From Candidatus Acetothermia bacterium (GTDB lineage: Bacteria; Bipolaricaulota; Bipolaricaulia; Bipolaricaulales; Bipolaricaulaceae), in assembly GCA_011057175.1 (NCBI GenBank), contig DSBZ01000043.1, forward strand, positions 1 through 5,296: DNA of 5,296 nt, read 5' to 3'. The notes under the pieces are model-generated. The model saw only the letters and a program-made list of their open reading frames with translations. It did no database searches and had not been told where the DNA came from. Both the position numbers and the translations under genes were made by a program. Within the stretch, counting starts at the first letter, position 1; each line of letters starts with the position of its first letter. This document shows positions 1-5,296 of this stretch, in pieces.

Positions 1-548
1 GCCGTGACCCGCTTCGCCATCAGGATGTCGGGCCTGCCGAACCCGTTGGCATCCGGAATCAGGCCCACCACCACGAACCCACACTTCCGGTAGAACGCGA
101 ACGGGTGGCCGCGGAGGTTGCGGAACCCCGCAGCCCAGGACAGGACGTCAGGATAGAGGTGCACGCCGGAGAGGGCGGTTCGTCCGTCCTCGTCGTCGGT
201 GCCCACGAAGATCGTGTCCGCGTCCCGCTCCCGGGCCAGATCCTCCAGGTCCGCGACCAGAGCGCGGCCGATCCCCTGGCGCTGCCGATCCGGCCGCACC
301 ACAAGGGGGTGCAGCTCCCACACGTGGCACCTGTAGGAGGGGATCGCCCCAATCCAGCCGAGGACGTCGCCGTTCTCATCCAGAGCCACGCGGCTGATCC
401 GGTCCGGCCCCAGCGACTCCCGGACCTCCGCCAGCCCCTCTTCCAGCGTGTGCCACCCGCTCGGGATATGGGAGGAGCAGCGGACAAGCAGCTCCGCCGC
501 CTGGCGCACGGATCGTCCGTTGTCCCCAACGAGATCCGCGATTCTCAT
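1..548 (-). CDS. GNAT acetyltransferase, AAC(6')-Ii-like aminoglycoside 6'-N-acetyltransferase (3' end cut by window)
   Basis: Predicted cytoplasmic enzyme that transfers an acetyl group from acetyl-CoA to an amine, by similarity the 6'-amine of aminoglycosides. I translated the minus strand from the ATG at 548; 182 codons are read with no stop before the window edge. The order of motifs matches Enterococcus AAC(6')-Ii as I recall it (182 aa): GAIPSY at about 67-72, WELHPLVV at 77-84, an acetyl-CoA loop RQGIGRA at 90-96, GTDD at 116-119, LSGVHLYP at 126-133, NLRGHPFAFY at 144-153, then PDANG and PDILMAK near the end. Residues equivalent to AAC(6')-Ii E72, H74 and Y147 are present as E78, H80 and Y153. 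Only a few C-terminal residues should be missing. The start is supported by an in-frame TGA two codons upstream and a GAGG at 553-556. It is divergent from pepF. The true substrate may not be an aminoglycoside; family membership is much surer than substrate. Confidence 0.88.
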   Translation of the reverse strand, partial: MRIADLVGDNGRSVRQAAELLVRCSSHIPSGWHTLEEGLAEVRESLGPDRISRVALDENGDVLGWIGAIPSYRCHVWELHPLVVRPDRQRQGIGRALVADLEDLARERDADTIFVGTDDEDGRTALSGVHLYPDVLSWAAGFRNLRGHPFAFYRKCGFVVVGLIPDANGFGRPDILMAKRVT

Positions 549-552
549 AGGG

Positions 553-556
553 CCTC
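553..556 (-). promoter_or_regulatory. Possible ribosome binding site of the AAC(6')-like gene
   Basis: GAGG on the minus strand, four bases before the ATG at 548. The spacing is slightly short for a Shine-Dalgarno sequence. The motif sits directly after the -10-like TAGACT, so a very short leader would contain little else. It helps choose the start because an in-frame TGA lies just upstream and no other ATG competes. Confidence 0.4.
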
Positions 557-562
557 AGTCTA
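557..562 (-). promoter_or_regulatory. Possible -10 box for the AAC(6')-like gene
   Basis: TAGACT on the minus strand matches four of six positions of the TATAAT consensus and ends eight bases before the ATG. I see no convincing -35 hexamer at 16-18 bp. If it is used, transcription would begin at or just before the start codon. This is a weak call resting on position in a short divergent spacer. Confidence 0.25.
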
Positions 563-592
563 ACCCCAAGCCGGATCTGGCGCCGAGCAGGG

Positions 593-598
593 TATACT
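593..598 (+). promoter_or_regulatory. Possible -10 box of pepF, placed for a leaderless transcript
   Basis: TATACT matches five of six positions of the -10 consensus in otherwise GC-rich DNA. Seven bases separate it from the pepF ATG at 606, so a normal start site 6-7 bases downstream would fall on or next to the start codon. No Shine-Dalgarno-like purine run lies before this ATG (the preceding bases are CTCCGTCTC), which fits leaderless translation. I find no clear -35 hexamer. Confidence 0.5.
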
Positions 599-605
599 CC
601 GTCTC

Positions 606-2354
606 ATGACCGAGAAGAAGCTGCCGCACTGGGACCTCTCGCCCCTGTTCCCGAGCCTGGACTCCCCGGAGTTCCAGTCCGCGTGGACGGACCTCGAGCG
701 GCGCCTCCACGCCCTCGGCTCCCTCCTGGACAAGCACGAGGTCGGCCCGCGGCCGATGCACCCCTCGGACCGGGAGGCGTTCCACGAGATCAAGTCCGCG
801 ATCAACGGGATGATGGAGGCGTTCACCCCCGTCCGCGCGTTCGTCTCCGGCCTCGTGGACACGGACAGCACGAACCAGGCCGCCCAGGCCAAGCTGTCGG
901 AGCTGCAGAAGATGTTCCTCGCCTACGAGCGGCTCCGGCCCCGCCTCACCGCCTGGCTCGCCCGGCTGGACCCGAAAGCGGTCGACGCCGGACCGTACAC
1001 CCTCCTCCTCGAGGAAGCCCGCGTCCAGGCCGAGCACATGATGAGCGAGCCGGAGGAGATCCTCGCCGCCGAGCTCCGCCTCTCGGGCGGGAGCGCGTGG
1101 GCCAAGCTCCACGGCAACGTCTCGAGCCTCATCACCGCCACCGTGGGCGGCAAAGAACTCCCCATCACCGCGGTGCGCAACCTCGCCCACAGCCCGGACC
1201 CGAAGATCCGCAAGGAGGCCTACCACGCGGAGCTCGCGGCCTGGAAGGCGCATGAGGTGCCCCTCGCCGCGGCCCTGAACGGGGTCAAGGGGGAGGCCTC
1301 CACCCTCAACCGCAAGCGCCGCTGGTCCGATGACCTCGCACCCGCTCTGTTCCGCAACCGGATCACCCCGAAGGTCCTCGCGGCGATGCAGGCTGCGGTC
1401 GTGGCGAGCTTCCCGCTCTGGAAACGCTACTTCGCGGCCAAGGCCCGGCTCCTGGGGAAGCCCAAGCTCGACTGGTGGGACCTCGCCGCCCCGGTGGGGA
1501 AGGGAGAGAAGCGGTGGACATGGGAGGAGGGGGCGGGGTTCGTGGTGGAGCAGCTCGCCACGTTCTCCCCCTCCGACGCGGAGGTGGCCCAGACCGCGTT
1601 CCGCGAGGCTTGGATCGACGCCGAGCCCCGGGTGGGCAAGCGCGGCGGGGCGTACTGCATGCACATCGGGGGCGGCAAGAGCCGCATCCTCGCCAACTTC
1701 GAGGAGAGCTTCGACTCCGTCTCCACGATCGCCCACGAGCTCGGACACGCCTACCACAACCACTGCCTGCGGGAGAGGCCGCCGCTGCTGCGCACCTACC
1801 CCATGACCTTGGCCGAGACGGCGAGCATCATGAACGAGACGATCGTCGTCCAGGCCGCGCTGAGGACGCTTCCAAAGAAGGAGCAGCTCCCGATCCTCGA
1901 GGCTGACCTCCAAGGGGCAGCCCAGGTCGTCGTGGACATCCACTCCCGGTTCCTGTTCGAGAAGGCAGTGTTCGAGAAGCGGGCGGGGCGCGAGCTGTCG
2001 GCCGAGGAGTTCTGCGCTCTCATGCTCGACGCCCAGAAGGCGACGTACGGCGACGCCTTGGCCACCTACCACCCCTACATGTGGGCCGTGAAGCCACACT
2101 ACTACGGGACCGACTTCTACAACTTCCCGTACACGTTTGGGCTCCTGTTTGGGCTCGCGCTGTATCAGAAGTACGTCCGAGAGGGGGAGGCGTTCGTGGC
2201 GAAGTACGACGAGCTCCTCGCTTCGGTGGGGATCTACCCGGCGGCGGAGCTCGCGCGCAGGTTCGGGTTCGACCTCGGGTCGCGCGCGTTCTGGGAGGGA
2301 GGGTTGGCCGTCCTGGGGCAACGGATCGCCCAGTTCGAGGCCCTCGCCCGCTAG
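606..2354 (+). CDS. pepF: M3 family zinc oligoendopeptidase (PepF/M3 type)
   Basis: Complete 582-residue metallopeptidase, predicted cytoplasmic (no signal peptide or membrane segment), which cleaves short peptides and probably works in peptide turnover. The first ~200 residues form the helical N-terminal region opening with HWDLSPLF, as is usual in PepF-like proteins. The catalytic centre is HELGH at 377-381, with H377 and H381 as zinc ligands and E378 as the general base; E404 in LAETAS is the expected third ligand. Downstream, KPHYYG at 496-501 and FYNFPYTFG at 504-512 match the His/Tyr-rich substrate-binding segment of M3 enzymes. Length is normal for the roughly 560-600 residue PepF/M3 group. 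The ATG at 606 is the only plausible start: an in-frame TAA lies at 561 with no ATG, GTG or TTG between. The stop shares the sequence CTAG with the stop of convergent glmS. The family is certain; the substrate is not visible from sequence. Confidence 0.95.
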   Translation: MTEKKLPHWDLSPLFPSLDSPEFQSAWTDLERRLHALGSLLDKHEVGPRPMHPSDREAFHEIKSAINGMMEAFTPVRAFVSGLVDTDSTNQAAQAKLSELQKMFLAYERLRPRLTAWLARLDPKAVDAGPYTLLLEEARVQAEHMMSEPEEILAAELRLSGGSAWAKLHGNVSSLITATVGGKELPITAVRNLAHSPDPKIRKEAYHAELAAWKAHEVPLAAALNGVKGEASTLNRKRRWSDDLAPALFRNRITPKVLAAMQAAVVASFPLWKRYFAAKARLLGKPKLDWWDLAAPVGKGEKRWTWEEGAGFVVEQLATFSPSDAEVAQTAFREAWIDAEPRVGKRGGAYCMHIGGGKSRILANFEESFDSVSTIAHELGHAYHNHCLRERPPLLRTYPMTLAETASIMNETIVVQAALRTLPKKEQLPILEADLQGAAQVVVDIHSRFLFEKAVFEKRAGRELSAEEFCALMLDAQKATYGDALATYHPYMWAVKPHYYGTDFYNFPYTFGLLFGLALYQKYVREGEAFVAKYDELLASVGIYPAAELARRFGFDLGSRAFWEGGLAVLGQRIAQFEALAR

Positions 2355-4141
2355 TCCACCGTCAGGGTCTTGCTCAGGTTGCGGGGGTGGTCGGGGTCCA
2401 AGCCCCGCGCGACGCTCATCCGGTAGGCGAGGAGCTGCAGCGGGACCACAGCAAGCAGTGGATTCAGAAGCGGACCTGCCTGGGGAAGGACGATCAGATC
2501 GTGAGCGTTAGCCCGCAGGCGAGGCTCCTCCTCGCCGATCGCGATCGCCCGCCCCCCGCGGCAGGTGACTTCGTTCACGCCGCTCACGATCCGCGCCACG
2601 TCCTCCGGGCCTGACACGAAGATCACCGGGTACCCCTCGGTCACCGCGGACAGGGGCCCGTGCTTGAACTCCGTGGAGAGCATCCCCTCGCAGTGGGCGT
2701 AGGTGACCTCCTTCATCTTGAGCGCCCCCTCGAGGGCGATGGGGTAGGTGAGCCCGTAGCCAAGGCAGTACAGGTCGTCCCGTCCTGCAAGGTCCCCTTC
2801 TAGTGTCTCGATCTGCCCCTCAGTCGCGGAGATCGTCCTCTCGATCAGCTCGGGGATCTGGCGGAGAGCCGCCGTCGAGTGGCCCCCCATCCGCAGGGCG
2901 AGGTACAGGAACGCGAGGGCCTGGTTCATGAACGTCTTCGTGGCCGGGACGCTGACCTCGTAACCGCACGCGAGCGGGAGGTAGGCCCGGCTCTCCCGCA
3001 TTAGGGTCGAACCGATCACGTTCACGAGAGCGAGTGGCTCCAGCCCCCGGGACCGGGCCGCCTCCAGGGCCAGCAGGACGTCCTTCGTCTCCCCGCTCTG
3101 GCTCACGAACACCCCCACGTCGCCCGGCCCCACCGCCGGGAGGTTCTGGGGCACGAACTGGGGGCCCAGGACGGGGATCGCCGGGCGTCCAGAGAGGCGG
3201 GCGATGTACACCGCGCCGAGCAAGCACGCGTGGTAACTCGTCCCGCACCCAACGAGGTATAGGTTCCGGGCGGATCTCATCCGCTCCACGAGCGGGGCCA
3301 CATGGGGGGAGGCCTCGTAGAGGTGGAGCATCTCCCCCGCCCGCTGCGGCTGCTCGTGGATCTCCTTGAGCATGAAATGGGGGAACCCGCCCTTCTGGGC
3401 CTCCTCCACCGTCTCCGCAATCACCTCCGGATCGCGGTCGATCCTCGCCCCGTCGGCAGCCCGACGCAGCTCGATCCGCCCTGGTTCGAGGATCACGATC
3501 TCCCCGTCCTCGACCCGCACGATGCGCCGGGTGAGGGGGAGGATCGAGGGGAGATCGGAGGACACGCACGCCTCCCCATCCGCGATCCCCGCCACGAGCC
3601 CGGACCCTTTCTTCAACGCGTACAGCCGCTCCTCGCCCACCCGCCCGATCACGAACGCGTAGTCCCCCTCGAGGTCGCGGTACGCCCGCCGGATCGCGTC
3701 GAGCATGGAGTACCCCTGGTCCACGTACCGCTCCACGGCGTGGACGCACGTCTCGCCGTCGTTGGTGGAGCGAACGACCATCCCTTGGGCGATGAACGCT
3801 TCGCGCAGCTCGACGTTGTTCACGACGTTCCCGTTGTGGGCCCCCACGAGGTCGCCATCGGAGTCGAGATGGGGCTGAGCGTTGGCCTGCGACGGAGCCC
3901 CAAACGTGGCCCAGCGGAGCTGGACGATCCCCCGCGTTCCGCGCATCTCGTGGAACGCGAGGCGCCGGGCGACGTCCTCGATCCTCCCCACATCCTTGCG
4001 CAGGTCGACCGTCCCGTCAGCGTGCAGGGTCGCGCAACCCACCGAGTCGTAGCCCCGGTAGGACAGTCGCCAGCCGGCCTCGATGAGCACGGGCCCGAGG
4101 TCCTTTTCTCCGCTCGTCACGATGCCGAAGATCCCGCACAT
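2351..4141 (-). CDS. glmS: Glutamine--fructose-6-phosphate aminotransferase (isomerizing), variant glutaminase domain
   Basis: Complete 596-residue enzyme (E. coli GlmS is 609) converting fructose-6-phosphate and glutamine to glucosamine-6-phosphate and glutamate, the entry to UDP-GlcNAc and peptidoglycan. The class-II glutaminase domain covers about 1-240: MCGIFGI places the nucleophile at Cys2, followed by YRGYDS, RWATFG (75-81), HNGN (102-105) and ND at 127-128. EIHEQP at 260-265 leads into two SIS isomerase domains: CGTS at 299-302, SQSGET at 347-352, LEGALKMKE at 470-478, KHGP at 493-496 and the terminal NLSKTLTVD. Equivalents of E. coli K485, E488, H504 and K603 are K475, E478, H494 and K591. 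The start at 4141 is preferred over an in-frame GTG at 4177, because Cys must become the N-terminal residue after Met removal and a GGGAG lies five bases upstream. Oddity: two His usually found in the glutaminase pocket (E. coli H77, H86) are Phe80 and Gln89. Confidence 0.95.
   Translation of the reverse strand: MCGIFGIVTSGEKDLGPVLIEAGWRLSYRGYDSVGCATLHADGTVDLRKDVGRIEDVARRLAFHEMRGTRGIVQLRWATFGAPSQANAQPHLDSDGDLVGAHNGNVVNNVELREAFIAQGMVVRSTNDGETCVHAVERYVDQGYSMLDAIRRAYRDLEGDYAFVIGRVGEERLYALKKGSGLVAGIADGEACVSSDLPSILPLTRRIVRVEDGEIVILEPGRIELRRAADGARIDRDPEVIAETVEEAQKGGFPHFMLKEIHEQPQRAGEMLHLYEASPHVAPLVERMRSARNLYLVGCGTSYHACLLGAVYIARLSGRPAIPVLGPQFVPQNLPAVGPGDVGVFVSQSGETKDVLLALEAARSRGLEPLALVNVIGSTLMRESRAYLPLACGYEVSVPATKTFMNQALAFLYLALRMGGHSTAALRQIPELIERTISATEGQIETLEGDLAGRDDLYCLGYGLTYPIALEGALKMKEVTYAHCEGMLSTEFKHGPLSAVTEGYPVIFVSGPEDVARIVSGVNEVTCRGGRAIAIGEEEPRLRANAHDLIVLPQAGPLLNPLLAVVPLQLLAYRMSVARGLDPDHPRNLSKTLTVD
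2392..2407 (+). terminator. Weak candidate hairpin downstream of pepF, inside glmS
   Basis: CGGGGT-CCAA-GCCCCG can fold into a six-pair stem with a four-base loop, 37 bases past the pepF stop. The closing U·G pair forms only in the plus-strand RNA (it is C·A in the other), which favours action on the pepF transcript. There is no U-tract, and the sequence is also coding DNA of glmS (the RGLDPD region), so GC-rich codons alone could produce it. Listed because overlapping convergent genes leave no other room for a terminator. Confidence 0.2.
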
Positions 4142-4146
4142 CCTAG

Positions 4147-4151
4147 CTCCC
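4147..4151 (-). promoter_or_regulatory. Ribosome binding site deciding the glmS start
   Basis: GGGAG on the minus strand, five bases before the ATG at 4141. It supports initiation at the Met directly before the catalytic Cys. The longer in-frame GTG start at 4177 would put a 12-residue extension before that Met and block the N-terminal nucleophile. Confidence 0.7.
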
Positions 4152-4203
4152 GAGGGAACGGTGATGGGCCGAGGCACCTGAGTAGCTACGATTCACAGCT
4201 GCC

Positions 4204-4209
4204 ATTCTA
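4204..4209 (-). promoter_or_regulatory. Possible -10 box of glmS
   Basis: TAGAAT on the minus strand matches five of six positions of the -10 consensus in a GC-rich spacer, about 62 bases before the glmS ATG, giving an expected leader of roughly 55 nt. The base run 17 bp upstream (CTGCGA) is a poor -35 match, with three of six positions. It lies just past the hairpin that follows alr, which is the sensible order for a terminator followed by a new promoter. Confidence 0.4.
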
Positions 4210-4220
4210 CCGCCCACCAC

Positions 4221-4242
4221 CCGAGGTCGCAGCCGACCCCGG
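4221..4242 (-). terminator. GC-rich hairpin after alr, possible transcription terminator
   Basis: On the minus strand CCGGGGTCG-GCTG-CGACCTCGG forms a nine-pair stem with one G·U pair and a four-base loop, starting four bases after the alr stop. On the opposite strand the G·U becomes an A·C mismatch, so the fold is best in the alr-sense RNA. No U-tract follows (the next bases are GTGGTGGGC), so intrinsic termination is uncertain; it could instead pause polymerase or stabilise the 3' end. Confidence 0.45.
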
Positions 4243-4246
4243 CGGA

Positions 4247-5296
4247 TCAGGACCGCACCCAACGGCGGCGGGCGGAGAGGAGAACCGGCACCAGCACGGG
4301 ACAGATCCAGCCCTGATGGCTGGCGACCCCCGGCCCGAAGAGGAGGGCCCGGTCGCCCCGGCTAATCCGCTCGATGCCGCTCACGTCGGCAGCGACGCTG
4401 TCCATCCCCAGCCTCCCGAGGAGCTCCGCCGCCTGGTCGCGGATCACCACCCGCTTGAGCTCAGGCCGCAGGCCGTCCCCGTACCCGGCAGCGAGGATCG
4501 CCACCCTCTGCGGGTCCCGGGTCACGTACCCCCGGCCGTAGCCTACCGGCCAACCGCGGGGCAGATCCCGCACCGCTGCGACCTCGGTCCACACCCGTGC
4601 CGCGGGGACGAGCTCCACCGGCGGGGGCGCCGGTCCCTCCGGATAGCCGTAGGCAGCGGTCCCCACCCGAACCATGTTCAAGGGGGCCGCGGCCGCCTCG
4701 TCGAACGCGAGCACGGCCGCCGAGTTGGCGAGGTGCCGCCAGGGGATCTCGATCCCCCGCCGTTCCCAGTCCTCAAGCACCTTGCGGAACCACCACACCT
4801 GAGCGCGGGTGAAATGGAGATCCTCAGCACTGCAGCCGTTGGCCGAAGAGAGGTGGGAGTAGACGCCGACGATCTCGATCCGGTTTCGATCGAGCCTCCG
4901 GAGGGCCCTCTCCGCCTCCTCGGGGAGGAGGCCGAACCGCCCCATCCCCGTGTCCACCTCGATGTGAACGAGGGCCTGCCGCCCTGCGCGGAGCGCCGCT
5001 TGGTCGAGCTCGGGGATCATCCCGCTGTCCCCGAGGGGCAAGTGGTACCCCTCGCGGATCGCCTGGACGAGGGAGGGGCCGGTTGGGGGAGTCATGATGA
5101 AGATCGGCTGCGCGAACCCCGCCCGGCGCAGCGCCCGAGCTTCGCTTACGTGGGCAACCCCGAACCAGTCCGCAATCCCTTGGGCAGCGCGCGCGATGGG
5201 GAGGAGCCCATGGCCGTAGGCGTCCTCCTTCACCACGAGGAGGATGGACAAGCGGTGGGGGAGCCACCCCCGGATCCGCTCCAGGTTCCCCCGCAC
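4247..5296 (-). CDS. alr: Alanine racemase (5' end cut by window), atypical C-terminal end
   Basis: Pyridoxal-phosphate enzyme interconverting L- and D-alanine, supplying D-Ala for peptidoglycan; cytoplasmic. 349 residues plus TGA are present. The open frame reaches the window edge and begins inside the conserved first helix (RGNL, equivalent to the usual RHNL), so the GTG at the edge is probably an internal Val codon and some 15-20 N-terminal residues are missing. In this fragment, VVKEDAYGHG at 21-30 carries the PLP lysine K23; VDTGMGRFG is at 114-122, YSH at 146-148, LANSAA at 189-194, MVRVG at 208-212 (phosphate-contacting Arg), GYGDG at 271-275 with the second catalytic base Y272, and GRLGMDS at 294-300. 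So the TIM-barrel and the start of the beta domain are intact. Departures from Geobacillus Alr: E113 at the K129 position, G297 for the Cys of the CMD motif, and a shortened C-terminus in which the YE motif (Y354) seems absent. 104 bases of spacer and control signals separate it from downstream glmS. Confidence 0.93.
   Translation of the reverse strand: MRGNLERIRGWLPHRLSILLVVKEDAYGHGLLPIARAAQGIADWFGVAHVSEARALRRAGFAQPIFIMTPPTGPSLVQAIREGYHLPLGDSGMIPELDQAALRAGRQALVHIEVDTGMGRFGLLPEEAERALRRLDRNRIEIVGVYSHLSSANGCSAEDLHFTRAQVWWFRKVLEDWERRGIEIPWRHLANSAAVLAFDEAAAAPLNMVRVGTAAYGYPEGPAPPPVELVPAARVWTEVAAVRDLPRGWPVGYGRGYVTRDPQRVAILAAGYGDGLRPELKRVVIRDQAAELLGRLGMDSVAADVSGIERISRGDRALLFGPGVASHQGWICPVLVPVLLSARRRWVRS

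Noticed and set aside
59..563. Open frames overlapping the acetyltransferase (minus 59-529 and plus 105-563)
   Set aside because: Neither contains family motifs and the compositions are Arg/Ser/Pro-rich. The frame beginning at 548 on the minus strand carries all the AAC(6')-type motifs and reads to the window edge.
555..2321. A very long open frame on the minus strand opposite pepF, about 588 codons
   Set aside because: Its product is dominated by low-complexity Arg/Glu/Val/Leu runs with no recognisable motif, and the plus-strand pepF is an unambiguous complete M3 peptidase. High-GC third positions suppress stops in the antisense frame.
2311..2331. Bulged hairpin (CTGGGGC with GCCCAG) in the pepF 3' end, as a glmS terminator
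   Set aside because: It has a single-base bulge, no U-tract and lies in coding DNA; chance pairing in GC-rich sequence explains it equally well.
2820..3749. Open frames inside glmS on both strands (minus 2820-3749, plus 3034-3369, plus 3366-3662)
   Set aside because: They are Pro/Arg/Gly-rich shadow frames without motifs, fully inside a strongly conserved enzyme gene.
4142..4177. Longer glmS start at the in-frame GTG (4177)
   Set aside because: It would place 12 residues before the Met-Cys that must be processed to an N-terminal catalytic Cys, and the ATG at 4141 has its own Shine-Dalgarno sequence.
4142..4246. glmS ribozyme/riboswitch in the glmS leader
   Set aside because: The likely leader is only about 55 nt and the whole spacer is 105 bp, too short for the glmS ribozyme, and I see no matching core or pseudoknot elements.
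1..5296. Mobile element, CRISPR array, tRNA or other structured RNA, toxin-antitoxin or defence cluster
   Set aside because: I saw no direct repeats, terminal inverted repeats, transposase or integrase motifs, repeat-spacer pattern or tRNA-like cloverleaf. The window is almost fully occupied by four recognisable genes.

Overview
This window holds four protein-coding genes from a high-GC bacterium, packed with very little non-coding DNA. Two genes are complete and two are cut by the window edges. Peptidoglycan-precursor enzymes (GlmS and alanine racemase) show a walled bacterium. Nothing in the sequence fixes the phylum. The combination of high GC, a -10-like box directly in front of a start codon and a divergent GlmS glutaminase domain would suit a deep-branching or uncultured lineage, but that is a guess.

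Layout: (1) bases 1-548, minus strand: a GNAT acetyltransferase closely resembling aminoglycoside 6'-N-acetyltransferases of the AAC(6')-Ii type, missing only its extreme C-terminus. (2) bases 549-605: a 57-bp divergent promoter region. (3) bases 606-2354, plus strand: a complete zinc oligoendopeptidase of the PepF/M3 family. (4) bases 2351-4141, minus strand: complete glmS, converging on pepF so that both TAG stops share one CTAG. (5) bases 4142-4246: a 105-bp spacer with a GC-rich hairpin, a -10-like box and a Shine-Dalgarno sequence for glmS. (6) bases 4247-5296, minus strand: alanine racemase lacking only a short N-terminal piece.

glmS and alr lie in the same direction and both feed cell-wall synthesis: GlmS makes glucosamine-6-phosphate for UDP-GlcNAc, and Alr makes D-alanine for the stem peptide. 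The hairpin and promoter-like box between them suggest that glmS can be transcribed on its own. PepF probably recycles cytoplasmic peptides; no functional link to the neighbours is visible.

The region reads as ordinary core chromosome. I see no mobile element, CRISPR array, tRNA or rRNA, and no evidence for a new multi-gene system. The points worth a second look are residue-level departures in GlmS and Alr, the possible leaderless pepF transcript, the CTAG-shared stops, and an AAC(6')-like gene in a non-mobile setting.
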